From Streptomyces mirabilis (lineage in GTDB: Bacteria; Actinomycetota; Actinomycetes; Streptomycetales; Streptomycetaceae), in assembly GCF_018310535.1 (NCBI RefSeq), contig NZ_CP074102.1, positions 1,116,001 to 1,180,000 on the forward strand: a stretch of 64,000 nucleotides of DNA, given 5' to 3'. Within the stretch, counting starts at the first letter, position 1, and every line of letters starts with the position of its first letter. This document shows positions 25,250-36,768 of the stretch, piece by piece. Made by a program: the position numbers and the translations under genes. The notes beneath the pieces were generated by a model. The model saw only the letters and a list, made by a program, of their open reading frames with translations. It was not told the DNA's origin and ran no database searches.

Positions 25250-26578
25250 TCATCCGGCGGGCACGGTGGCCGCCAGGCCGGCGAGCATGTCGTCCAGGAC
25301 CGACCGTGCCAGCCGGCGGTCGGCCCGGTGCCCGTCGTAGAGGAGGTCGACGCACAGGCGGTCGCGGAACTCCGTGCACCGGAGGTGAAGTGCGAAGGTG
25401 TCATGAAAGGTGATCCTGTGCAGCGGGTAGGCGTCAGCCGTGATGCGCAGACCGCCGATGTCGTCCGCGACCGCGGAGTTCCCTTCGAACCGGCGCAGGT
25501 TGACGTAGATGTCGCGGCTGACGGGTGCGCCGCCGGTCTCCTCCGCCTCCCTGGTCAGCGCGGTGAGGTCCTCGGCGTCGAGCCTCTGGTGCCGGAGCCC
25601 GTTGAGCAGTTGATCACGCACCTGTGTCCGCACGGAGAAGGCGTCGGCGCCGGCGTCGCGCAGGATCAGCGGGCAGGAGCCGGCGAACATGCCCACCACG
25701 TCCATGTCTCGGGACGCACGCGAGTCCATCGAGGTCCACAGTCCCACTTCGGACATGCCGGTTCGAGTGGCCAGTGCGGTGACGAACAACCCGACCGCCG
25801 ACTGCAGGACGGTGAAGCGGAACTCGGCGCACAGACCACGCAGCGCCGTGACCGTCGCGGCCGGCAGTTCCGCGCTCACCATGCCTCCTTCCGCGGTGTC
25901 GGCCTCGGCGGGGCCGGTCCGGGGCCAGGAAACGCGGGTCATGAAGGCCAGGCGTTCCCGCCAGTTCGCCTGCGCCTGCTCGCGCAGCCGCTCGCTCGTC
26001 CGCTCCCGCTGCCGGACCGCCGCGTCGGCGAACGAGGGGGCGGTGTCCGGCGGGGACCCGCCGTCGCGCAGGGTCTGGTAGTCGCGCCAGACCTCATGCC
26101 CGAAGAGGTGATGGGCCCGGCCGTCGAAGACGAGGTTCTGGAAGGTGGCCAGCAGCGCGTGGTGGTTCTCGTCGTAGCGCAGCAGCCTGATGACGAACGG
26201 CCGTTGTGTGCCGTACGACCACGGGGTGACGCAGTCGCGGGACAGCAGGACCGAGGCGTAGTGGGAGAACTGTGCGGGCGAGGCGGCCTTCACCTTCACC
26301 CGTCGGACGACTTCCTCCTCGGCCTCGATGCCCCGGGTCCACTGCAACGGGTGCGGGCCCGGCACCGGATCCATCTGGAGGTGCAGGGCGTCGTGCCGGA
26401 CCACGAAGGCTCGTACGGCCGCGGCGAGGGCGTCCGTGTCGAGGCCGCCCAGGATCTCGAACGCGAGCTGAGTGTTCTTGTGGGACCAGCCGCTGGAGAG
26501 GGTCTTGGTGTGGAACCACTCCTGCTCGTAGGTCAGGGGGAACGGGGTACGCACCCGTGAGGCCGTCAGGCGAGGCAC
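25250..26578 (-). CDS. Stand-alone condensation-domain protein with degenerate HHxxxDG
   Basis: This 442-residue NRPS condensation-type fold has the N-terminal LTYEQEW motif and RHDALH (C2). C3 reads QNLVFDG at residues 147-153, where HHxxxDG is expected, so the catalytic second His is Asn while Asp and Gly remain. Later motifs include GMFAGSCPLILRD and LDAEDLTAL. The GTG at 26578 overlaps the ABC gene end and has GGAG at good spacing. It may transfer an acyl or aminoacyl group from the carrier protein to the peptide by other means, act as a scaffold, or be inactive. Confidence 0.85.
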   Translation of the reverse strand: MPRLTASRVRTPFPLTYEQEWFHTKTLSSGWSHKNTQLAFEILGGLDTDALAAAVRAFVVRHDALHLQMDPVPGPHPLQWTRGIEAEEEVVRRVKVKAASPAQFSHYASVLLSRDCVTPWSYGTQRPFVIRLLRYDENHHALLATFQNLVFDGRAHHLFGHEVWRDYQTLRDGGSPPDTAPSFADAAVRQRERTSERLREQAQANWRERLAFMTRVSWPRTGPAEADTAEGGMVSAELPAATVTALRGLCAEFRFTVLQSAVGLFVTALATRTGMSEVGLWTSMDSRASRDMDVVGMFAGSCPLILRDAGADAFSVRTQVRDQLLNGLRHQRLDAEDLTALTREAEETGGAPVSRDIYVNLRRFEGNSAVADDIGGLRITADAYPLHRITFHDTFALHLRCTEFRDRLCVDLLYDGHRADRRLARSVLDDMLAGLAATVPAG

Positions 26579-28851
26579 AGGTACTCCGTTCCGCTCTCCT
26601 TGAGGACGGCGGGGGAACCCGCCTCGACGATGCGTCCGTCGCGCATGACGACGACCTGGTCCGCCTCGTCCATCACCGTCAGGCGGTGGGCTATGACTAC
26701 GACGGTGATTCCCGCGTCCAGCAGCCCCCGCATGATGGATTCCTCGAGAGCCGGGTCGAGGGCGCTGGTCGCCTCGTCCAGGATGACCAGTTCGGGCTTC
26801 TTCGCCAGCGCCCGGGCCAGCACGATCCGCTGGCGTTGTCCGCCCGACAGCCCGTGGCCGCCGGGGGCGACGAGGGTGTTGTACCCCATGGGCATGGCTT
26901 CGATCTCCTCGTGGATGTGCGCCAGCCCGACCGCCGTGATCAGATCCGACTTGCTGATGTCGTCGCCGCCGAAGAGGATGTTGTCCCGGATGGTGCCGCC
27001 GAAGAGGTGCGCGTTCTGGTTGACGTAGCCGATGCGCCGCCGGTAGGTGGGCCGGTCGAGTTCGGCCAGGTCGGTGCCGTCGACGGTCAGGGTGCCCCCG
27101 GTGGGTGTGTACAGTCCGGCCAGCAGCATGCCGAGGGTGGACTTCCCGGAGCCCGAACGGCCGATGACGGCCATGAACTGCCCTGGTTCGAGTTCGAAAC
27201 TGACGCCGTCGAGGGTGGGCCGCGGAGCCCCCGGATAGCGGAAGCCGACCGCTTCGGCCTTGATCCGGCCAGGTCTGGCCACGCCGGTCCCGGCGAAGGC
27301 GCCCCGCGGTTCGGGGGCCGCTCGCAGGACGTCGTCGAGTTTGGCGAGGGTGGGCCGGACCGCGGCCAGCTGGGAGCCGGCGTCGAAGAGGCCTTCCAGC
27401 GGGATGAACAGGGCGATCGTCAGTGTCATGAAGCCCATGGCCTCGCCGAGCGAGTAGCGGTGGCTCAGGACCAGCCAGATCCCGGCGACCAGCACGATCA
27501 GGGGCGCGGCGAACTGCAGCGTGCGGCTGAGGGACGCGAACAGGGCGAGGTTGCGGCGGGCGCTCAGACGCTTGTTGACCTCATGGACCAAGGTGTGCGA
27601 CCAGCGCTCCACCGCCCGGCCGTCCATGCCGGCGGCCTTGAGGGTGGTGATGCTCTCCAGCATCTCCACCAGTTCCTCCTGGGCCTTGGTCTGGCGTTCG
27701 AGGACTTCTTGGCTCAGTCCGGTCTGCCGGCGCCAGGTCAGCACGAGGATGGCGGTCTGCACGACGACCAGCACGGTGACGAGAAGCGACAGGAGCGGGT
27801 TCGCGACGGCAATGGCGATCAGATAGACGACGATGAGCAGGCTGTCGAAGAGGGCCGAGACCGCGGTGAGGCTCAGGACCTGGACGAGCACGTTGCTGGT
27901 GCGGACCCGTAGCGCGAGATCACCGGAGTTGCGCACGGTGAAGAAGTCGTAGGGCAGGTCCGCCATATGCCCGACGATGCCCAGGGTGAGCCGTTTCTCG
28001 ATGACGGCCTGGCGCCTGGTGACCAGAAACGATCGCGCCACTGACAGGGAGAAATAGAGGACGACCAGACCGGCCAGGATGGCGCAGGCCGTCCACGCTC
28101 CGCCGGTGGACCGGTTGCCGAGGACGCGTTCGACCAGGAATCCGGCGGTGAGCGGCAGGGCGAGTTCGAAGGCCATGAGTCCGGCGGAGGAGGCGAGGAT
28201 CAGCGCCAGTTCCCGGCCGTGCGGCAGAAACTGCCCCAAGCGGTGCCAGGGGCCGGGGAGTTCACTGCCGCGTCGGCGCCGGCCGGAGCCGGCTTCGAGC
28301 GGCTGCTCGAACTCCAGGGCCACGCCCGTGAAGGATTCGGCGACCGTTGCCATGGTGAGCCTGCGGCGTCCATGGACAGGGTCGACGACATCCACATGGT
28401 CTTTGCCGGCTCCCTCCAGGACGACGAAGTGGTTGAAGTTCCAGAACAGGATCGAACCGGGGGACAGCCGCGCCAGGGCTTCCGTGCCGGCGCGTACGCC
28501 GCGGCCCTTGACGCCGTATTCGCGGGCGATCTCCAGGAGGGTGCGGGCCGATGCGCCATTGCGTCCGGAACCCGCACGCGCGCGGATCTCGTCGAGGGAC
28601 ACGTCCACGCCGTGGTGGCGCAGCACGGTCACGAGAGCGGCGGGACCGCAGTCGCTGACCTGGGTTTGGAAGCAGACCTGCAGCCGCGCTCCGCGTGTGC
28701 GTCGTCTGAACCGCTCGCGGACCGCCGTGATCCGCTCGGCTGCTCCCTTGGGCCGGGTCACGGCAGGAGCGTGACCGAAGACCGGTCCAAGGCCATCGCT
28801 CCTGCGATGGTGTTCGAGCGCCTCGGCGTTGAAACGCGAATCGCCAGGCAT
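26566..28851 (-). CDS. Peptidase-containing ABC exporter (C39, PCAT)
   Basis: A 761-residue protein has three parts. The first is an N-terminal C39 cysteine peptidase with Cys68 in QVSDCGPAAL, His141 in NHFVVLEG and Asp157 in VDVVDP. The second is a six-helix membrane domain (ELALILASSAGLMAFELALP, IAIANPLLSLLV). The third is a nucleotide-binding domain with GRSGSGKSTLGMLL, LSGGQRQRIVLARAL and LVILDEATSALDP. Such transporters cleave double-glycine leaders and export the core. I chose the ATG at 28851 over the GTG at 28875 because GGAAGGGA precedes it. It follows the precursor gene directly, across a hairpin. Confidence 0.92.
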   Translation of the reverse strand: MPGDSRFNAEALEHHRRSDGLGPVFGHAPAVTRPKGAAERITAVRERFRRRTRGARLQVCFQTQVSDCGPAALVTVLRHHGVDVSLDEIRARAGSGRNGASARTLLEIAREYGVKGRGVRAGTEALARLSPGSILFWNFNHFVVLEGAGKDHVDVVDPVHGRRRLTMATVAESFTGVALEFEQPLEAGSGRRRRGSELPGPWHRLGQFLPHGRELALILASSAGLMAFELALPLTAGFLVERVLGNRSTGGAWTACAILAGLVVLYFSLSVARSFLVTRRQAVIEKRLTLGIVGHMADLPYDFFTVRNSGDLALRVRTSNVLVQVLSLTAVSALFDSLLIVVYLIAIAVANPLLSLLVTVLVVVQTAILVLTWRRQTGLSQEVLERQTKAQEELVEMLESITTLKAAGMDGRAVERWSHTLVHEVNKRLSARRNLALFASLSRTLQFAAPLIVLVAGIWLVLSHRYSLGEAMGFMTLTIALFIPLEGLFDAGSQLAAVRPTLAKLDDVLRAAPEPRGAFAGTGVARPGRIKAEAVGFRYPGAPRPTLDGVSFELEPGQFMAVIGRSGSGKSTLGMLLAGLYTPTGGTLTVDGTDLAELDRPTYRRRIGYVNQNAHLFGGTIRDNILFGGDDISKSDLITAVGLAHIHEEIEAMPMGYNTLVAPGGHGLSGGQRQRIVLARALAKKPELVILDEATSALDPALEESIMRGLLDAGITVVVIAHRLTVMDEADQVVVMRDGRIVEAGSPAVLKESGTEYLCLA

Positions 28852-28920
28852 GAGTCCCTTCCCGTTGTGAGTCACTGGCCTGTCTGCCCGCGACAGGACG
28901 TCCGGACGTGAGCCGTCGGC

Positions 28921-28958
28921 CCGTCCGCCGAAGAAGCGCAGGCCCCCTCGGCGGACGG
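28921..28958 (-). terminator. Attenuating hairpin between precursor and exporter
   Basis: CCGTCCGCCGA and TCGGCGGACGG form a perfect 11-bp stem with a 16-base loop, starting 18 bases after the precursor stop. There is no T-tract. Such hairpins after RiPP precursor genes let the precursor be made in excess over the enzymes. Confidence 0.65.
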
Positions 28959-28976
28959 ACCGCGGACTTCAGATCG

Positions 28977-29078
28977 TCAGATGACGCAGGTGAGGGAAAT
29001 CCCGAACTGGCCGCCGACGATGTCGTCCAGCTCCTCTTCCGACAGGTCGGAAATGTCGATGTCGTCGAAGTTTTCCAT
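28977..29078 (-). CDS. RiPP precursor peptide, 33 aa, double-glycine leader
   Basis: An acidic leader of 23 residues ends in EEELDDIVGG, the classic double-glycine cleavage site for C39 peptidases. The predicted core is the decapeptide QFGISLTCVI. AGAGAGAAG gives a ribosome-binding site. The next gene is the matching peptidase-exporter. The core has one Gly, one Ser, one Thr and one Cys. No lanthionine synthetase, cyclodehydratase E1 partner or LanD is in the window, so modification should come from YcaO-TfuA, the radical SAM enzymes or the oxygenases. The gene is too short for most gene finders. The ORF can be extended upstream in frame, but without a better start. Confidence 0.85.
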   Translation of the reverse strand: MENFDDIDISDLSEEELDDIVGGQFGISLTCVI

Positions 29079-29274
29079 GACTTCTCTCTTTCGCAGGGGC
29101 TTCTTCGCATCCGTGGATCGGATTCTGTAACCAGAGAACTGTGTCGAGCCACACCAAGAAATCACCGAAAAGCGATGCCCGGACGAAATCCACTACAGGC
29201 ACCGAACCACCTGACGAGAGGAAGCACAGGGGATGTAATGCGTTCACTTCACGTCCGGATGACCGAACGGCTGA

Positions 29275-29303
29275 ACCGTAGAGAGCAACATTCGATCAGT
29301 CAA
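29275..29303 (-). promoter_or_regulatory. Promoter of precursor operon
   Basis: On the minus strand, TTGACT and TACGGT are separated by exactly 17 bases, a near-consensus housekeeping-type promoter. The transcript would carry an untranslated leader of nearly 200 bases before the precursor ATG. The SARP may act here, but I could not define an unambiguous heptamer repeat. Confidence 0.6.
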
Positions 29304-29484
29304 GCCTCGATTTCCCGTCCGCCGACACTATGAACTGAATAGACTGGGCAGGAAGGGAAAGGTTCCGCATAAACGTCCACACTCATGGTCGCATGAAAAT
29401 CGACTGGCAGAACGGCGGCCCGGAAAGACTAGTGGATTCCCTAGATCTTCGAGTTCTCCGCCCCGTTCGGGCGCCGGGCACGCG

Positions 29485-29515
29485 CACCTCCGGCCGCGGG
29501 ACGCGGCCGGAGGTG
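29485..29515. promoter_or_regulatory. Perfect 14-bp inverted repeat, 3-nt loop, in divergent region
   Basis: CACCTCCGGCCGCG, loop GGA, then the exact reverse complement. It sits between the leftward precursor promoter and the rightward glycyl-tRNA synthetase, in otherwise gene-free sequence (29304-29735). It could insulate the two transcription units or act as an operator. No T-tract follows. Confidence 0.55.
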
Positions 29516-29656
29516 ACGGGGCCCTGGCGCGGCCGCCGACAGGTCTCGGCCACTCGGGGGAACGCCGGCCGGCCCGCTCGGCCGGTCTCAATTGGCCCGG
29601 ACGTGGCGCCCGTTGGCTCCCCGGCGATGCCGAGCGGAAACGCCCTGATTGGTAGA

Positions 29657-29694
29657 CTCCCGCAGGCCATGGTCTCCTGAGCCTCAGCCGGGAG
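29657..29694 (+). promoter_or_regulatory. Leader hairpin before glycyl-tRNA synthetase
   Basis: CTCCCG (29657-29662) pairs with CGGGAG (29689-29694), with an inner AGGC/GCCT pairing, about 40 bases before the start codon. It may be an attenuator. I looked for a T-box consensus here and did not find one. Confidence 0.3.
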
Positions 29695-29735
29695 ATGCTC
29701 TGAGCATGTGCCGTATGCGTGGAGGAATGATCTCG

Positions 29736-32700
29736 GTGTTGACGATGCAAGAAGCACTGCTGGTGCTGAACAAGTACTGGACCGAACACGGGTGTCTGGT
29801 CGTTCAGCCCATGAACACCGAGGTGGGTGCGGGCACGCTCAACCCCGCTACGTTCCTGCGGGTCCAGGGACCGGAGCCGTGGCGTGTCGCATACGTGGAA
29901 CCGAGCGTCCGGCCCGACGACTCACGTTACGGCGAGAACCCGAATCGGCTGCAGACCCACACGCAGTACCAGGTCATCCTCAAGCCCGAGCCCGGAAACG
30001 CGCAGGAGCTTTTCCTGGGCAGTCTGCAGGCACTGGGCATCGACACGGCCGCACATGACATTCGCTTCGTCGAGGACAACTGGGCGTCCCCAGCGCTGGG
30101 CGCCTGGGGGCTCGGCTGGGAAGTATGGCTCGATGGTCTGGAGATCACCCAGTTCACATACTTTCAGCAGGCAGGCGGCATCACCCTCGACCCGGTGTCC
30201 GTCGAGATCACCTACGGCATGGAACGCATCCTGATGGCGCTTCAGGGCGTCAATCACTTCAAGGACCTCAAGTACGCGCCGGGTGTCACCTACGGCGAGG
30301 CGTTCGGCCAGGCCGAGTACGAGATGAGCCGCTACTACCTCGACGAGGCCGACCTGGAGACCCAGCGGAGCCTTTTCGAGGCCTACGCGGGCGAGGCGCG
30401 CCGCATGCTCGACGCGCGTCTTCCCGTTCCCGCGTACTCCTTCGTCCTCAAGTGCTCGCACGCGTTCAACGTGCTCGACGCGCGGGGCGCCATCTCCACC
30501 ACGGAGCGGGCACGTTCCTTCGCCCGGATGCGCGGGTTGGCCCACGAGGTCGCCGAGTTGTGGGTCGCGCGGCGCGAGGAACTCGGTTTCCCCCTGGGCC
30601 GCGTGTCGAGCAGCGGCTCCGCCCCGGCCGACACCGCGGTGAGCGAGGCTCCGGGCCGGGCGGCGGCCGCGGAACCCGTCGGGGCCGAGCAGGGCACGGT
30701 GACCCCGCCGGCCGAACCGGGGCCGGCCACCCTCGTGGTCGAGATCGGCGTGGAGGAGATGCCGCCGGCCGAGGTCACCCGGACCTCGCAGGCGGTGCGC
30801 ACCGCGTTGACGGAGAAACTGGGCGCAACCCGGCTGGGACACGGTGAGATCAGGGTCGACGCCAGCCCCCGACGCGTGGTGGCCACCGTCCTCGGCGTGG
30901 AACCCCGCGAGGCCGACTACGAACAGACCGTGCGCGGGCCCCGGGTCTCGGCGGCGTTCGACGCGGAGGGAAACCCCACCAAGGCGGCCATCGGCTTCGC
31001 CAGGAGCAACAGCGCCGAACCGGCGGACCTCGGTCGCGTCACCGTCGGGGCCAACGAGCATGTCGCGCTCACCCGGCAGGTCGTCGGGCGCTCGGCCGAG
31101 GACGTCCTCTCCGCTCTCCTCTCGGAGGTCGTGACCGGACTTCGCTCCGAGAAGAACATGCGGTGGAACGCTCCGCGGCTCTCCTTCACCCGTCCGATCC
31201 GCTGGATCATGGCTCTGCTGGGAGAGCGGGTCGTCCCTTTCACGGTGTCCAGCCTGACGTCGGGACGTACGACGCAGGTTCACCGTGACGCGGTGCCTCC
31301 CACGGCGGAGGTGCCGACGGCCGACGGGTACCTGCCCTTTCTGAAGGAGCACGGAATCCTCGCGGACGCCGCGGAGCGGCGGCGCCTCGTGGTGGACGGC
31401 GCGGCGCGACTCGCCGAGGCCGTGGGCGGACACATCCAGACGGAGCAGTACGGCGCGCTGATCGACGAGATCACCAACCTGGTCGAGTCCCCCACCCCGA
31501 TCCTCGGGAACTTCGACCCGAAGTACCTCACGCTGCCCGCGGACATCCTCGTCACCGTCATGCGCAAGCACCAGCGCTACCTTCCCGTGGTGGACGCCGA
31601 CGGCAGCATGCTGCCCCACTTCGTCGCGGTGGCCAACGGAACGTGCGACCACGACGTCGTCCGCCACGGCAACGAGGCGGTGCTGCGCGCCCGGTACGAG
31701 GACGCCTCCTTCTTCTGGAAGGCGGATCTGGAGACCCCGCTGAGCGAGATGAGAGAGAAGACGCACCTCCTCACGTTCGAGGAGCGTCTCGGCTCCATGG
31801 CGGACCGCGCCGACCGCATCTCGGCCATCGCCCGTCGACTGGCGAAGGTCATCGGCCTGTCCGGCACGGACCACGACGTCCTGGAACGGGCCGCGGCCCT
31901 GACCAAGTTCGACCTCGGCTCCCAGATGGTCACCGAACTGTCCAGCCTCGCGGGCATCATGGCGCGCGAATACGCCGTGCGCGCGGGCGAGAGCCAGGCG
32001 GTGGCGCAGGCCCTCTACGAGAACGAACTGCCGCGTTTCGCCGGCGACGCGTTGCCCGAAACCCTGCCGGGGGCCCTGCTGGCCCTGGCGGACCGGCTCG
32101 ATCTGCTGGTCGGACTCTTCGCGATCGGGGCCGAACCCACGGGCAGCTCGGACGCGTTCGGGCTGCGCCGCTCCGCGCTGGGCGTGGTCAACATCCTCCT
32201 CAGCAGGAGCGACCTGGCCGCGATCAGGCTCGGCCAGGCGCTGGCCGTCGCGGCGGAGCACCAGGCCGTCACGGTCGAGCAGAAGCATCTGGAGGACGCG
32301 GCCCAGTTCGTGCTGCGCCGCTTCGAGCAGCAGCTGATCGAGCTGGGGCACTCCACCACCGACGTCCGCGCGGTGCTGGTGCGCGGCGACTCGCCGCGCC
32401 TGGCCACGCGGACCCTGGAGGAGCTGGAAGGCCTGCAGGGTGACGACCGGTTCGCCACCGTTCTCGCGGCGTTCCAGCGGGTACGGCGCATCGTGCCGGC
32501 CGGGCTGGAGGCGGTGTACGACCCGGAGCAGCTCCATGAGCCCGCCGAGCAGGCTCTGCACGCCGCCCTGGTCAAGTGCCGGCAGGTCCTCGACGGGGAG
32601 ACCTCGCTCGTCCGCTTCAACGCGGAGACGGGCGAGCTGGTCGACGCGGTGAACATCTTCTTCGACAACATCCTGGTGATGTCCGAGGACCCCGCAGTCC

Positions 32701-32777
32701 GGGCCAACAGGCTGGGCCTGCTCGCCGGAGTGCGCGACCTCGCGGAGGGCATCGTCGACTGGGAGTCACTGGTCTGA
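29736..32777 (+). CDS. glyQS: Fused alpha-beta glycyl-tRNA synthetase
   Basis: The product is about 1013 residues and charges tRNA-Gly. The first ~290 residues are the catalytic alpha subunit ([76 protein letters not shown]). After a Pro/Ala-rich linker comes the complete beta subunit ([55 protein letters not shown]). Streptomyces normally use the unrelated alpha2-type GlyRS of about 460 residues, so this is an acquired extra enzyme. I chose the GTG at 29736 because GGAGGA lies 9 bases upstream; ATG 29727 is the alternative. Self-resistance is the likely role. Confidence 0.93.
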   Translation: MLTMQEALLVLNKYWTEHGCLVVQPMNTEVGAGTLNPATFLRVQGPEPWRVAYVEPSVRPDDSRYGENPNRLQTHTQYQVILKPEPGNAQELFLGSLQALGIDTAAHDIRFVEDNWASPALGAWGLGWEVWLDGLEITQFTYFQQAGGITLDPVSVEITYGMERILMALQGVNHFKDLKYAPGVTYGEAFGQAEYEMSRYYLDEADLETQRSLFEAYAGEARRMLDARLPVPAYSFVLKCSHAFNVLDARGAISTTERARSFARMRGLAHEVAELWVARREELGFPLGRVSSSGSAPADTAVSEAPGRAAAAEPVGAEQGTVTPPAEPGPATLVVEIGVEEMPPAEVTRTSQAVRTALTEKLGATRLGHGEIRVDASPRRVVATVLGVEPREADYEQTVRGPRVSAAFDAEGNPTKAAIGFARSNSAEPADLGRVTVGANEHVALTRQVVGRSAEDVLSALLSEVVTGLRSEKNMRWNAPRLSFTRPIRWIMALLGERVVPFTVSSLTSGRTTQVHRDAVPPTAEVPTADGYLPFLKEHGILADAAERRRLVVDGAARLAEAVGGHIQTEQYGALIDEITNLVESPTPILGNFDPKYLTLPADILVTVMRKHQRYLPVVDADGSMLPHFVAVANGTCDHDVVRHGNEAVLRARYEDASFFWKADLETPLSEMREKTHLLTFEERLGSMADRADRISAIARRLAKVIGLSGTDHDVLERAAALTKFDLGSQMVTELSSLAGIMAREYAVRAGESQAVAQALYENELPRFAGDALPETLPGALLALADRLDLLVGLFAIGAEPTGSSDAFGLRRSALGVVNILLSRSDLAAIRLGQALAVAAEHQAVTVEQKHLEDAAQFVLRRFEQQLIELGHSTTDVRAVLVRGDSPRLATRTLEELEGLQGDDRFATVLAAFQRVRRIVPAGLEAVYDPEQLHEPAEQALHAALVKCRQVLDGETSLVRFNAETGELVDAVNIFFDNILVMSEDPAVRANRLGLLAGVRDLAEGIVDWESLV

Positions 32778-32802
32778 GAGGTCCGGCCGACCACTGACGG
32801 TT

Positions 32803-32836
32803 CATGAGCGGGTGCCCGTAGGGGCACCCGCTCATG
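32803..32836 (+). terminator. Strong hairpin after glycyl-tRNA synthetase
   Basis: A perfect 15-bp stem (CATGAGCGGGTGCCC and its complement) has a GTAG loop, 26 bases after the stop codon. It separates the synthetase from the AfsR-like regulator, so the synthetase is its own transcription unit. Confidence 0.8.
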
Positions 32837-33028
32837 TGTTCCCCGGAGCCGGTCTCCCCTGCCCCGCAATTCCGGCGGCCTCACGTTGTATACACATTTT
32901 CGAGGATGAACCGACGCGATTGATAAGCTGGTTGCCAGCCGACCGCGGTCGGCTGGCCACTTCAGCGCACAGGTGATCGATCCAAGCGTGAGCCGATCCC
33001 CACGGTGAGTTCGTGACCATGGTGGTGA

Positions 33029-36058
<3,030 letters not shown>

Positions 36059-36305
36059 CGGTACTCGTCGCCGGCCCATATCGGCACATCGCGTCACGTC
36101 ACTGAAATCCCCCTCGCGATGGAGCGGGAATACCGAAAAGGCGAGGCGCACGTCGAATATACCAGGGATGGACCACGTATATTCCCCGGCGTGCGAGAGT
36201 GAGCGCCAGCGGTCGCAATATGCGCACAAAAAGCCGTGGAGCAATCAGTAATTCAGCTCCGGGGCAGCGCGGACCGAATGCGGCCCTTTCCTAGGAGGCG
36301 TTTGA

Positions 36306-36656
36306 ATGCCCAAACCTCGCGAACAGAAGGACAACCACCTCATCTACGCCGACGCCGTGGGGTCGCGCGGTAAGTCGGGCGTGTGGTTCGGCGAGCGCGA
36401 AGACTTCAAGGCCAAGCAGGTCAGCGTGATGGACGCCGTCAAGGAGCGGATCGAGTGGGTGCCGGTCGAGGACGCCGTCATGGCGATCAGCCTTGACCCG
36501 CCCGGCATCGTTCTCATGGCGCCCAACCCGTCGCTGCCCGGCATCATCGTCCTCGCCGACGGTGCGACGTCCGAGAACACCGAGCACCTCAAGAAGCACT
36601 ACACCGAGATCGTTCAGGGTGTCCTGAAGGACGCGAACATCGCGCAAGAAGACTGA
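36306..36656 (+). CDS. Unknown 116-aa protein, possible scaffold or substrate
   Basis: The ATG start is preceded by AGGAGG. The protein is soluble and Cys-free. It has a basic start (MPKPREQKDNHLIYADAVGS), a middle with KSGVWFGEREDF, a hydrophobic Pro-rich strand region (AISLDPPGIVLMAPNPSLPG) and a helical C-terminus (NTEHLKKHYTEIVQGVLKDA). I recognise no family. It is the first gene of the rightward operon and is separated from the radical SAM genes by a hairpin, the layout expected of a product needed in excess. A precursor, a scaffold on which residues are modified, or a peptide-binding partner are all possible. Confidence 0.7.
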   Translation: MPKPREQKDNHLIYADAVGSRGKSGVWFGEREDFKAKQVSVMDAVKERIEWVPVEDAVMAISLDPPGIVLMAPNPSLPGIIVLADGATSENTEHLKKHYTEIVQGVLKDANIAQED

Positions 36657-36668
36657 TCGATCCATCCT

Positions 36669-36706
36669 GCTGCGGTGTCATCGGCAAGCGACGGTGGCAC
36701 CGCAGC
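36669..36706 (+). terminator. Attenuating hairpin after the 116-aa gene
   Basis: GCTGCGGTG and CACCGCAGC pair perfectly over 9 bp, with a 20-base loop. The hairpin lies 12 bases after the stop and well before the next ribosome-binding site. It mirrors the hairpin after the 33-residue precursor. Confidence 0.55.
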
Positions 36707-36768
36707 GGGCTTCTCGCTGTGCGGTTCGTTCCGACGCATGGCTGGTTCCGTTTCTTTAGGAGTTCACC

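Noticed and set aside
22934-26560. A 1208-codon plus-strand open frame
   Set aside because: It is the antisense of the two ligases, the carrier protein and the condensation-type gene. Its composition is typical of a GC-rich shadow frame.
28977-29078. Class II lanthipeptide precursor
   Set aside because: The leader looks like one and the core has Ser, Thr and Cys, but no LanM, LanB/LanC, LanKC or LanD gene exists in the window.
29304-29735. T-box riboswitch controlling glycyl-tRNA synthetase
   Set aside because: I searched for the T-box consensus and antiterminator pairing and found neither. Only simple hairpins are present.
36306-36656. Nitrile-hydratase-like or Nif11-type leader precursor
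   Set aside because: The sequence lacks the family motifs of either leader type and has no GG site. It is reported as unknown instead.
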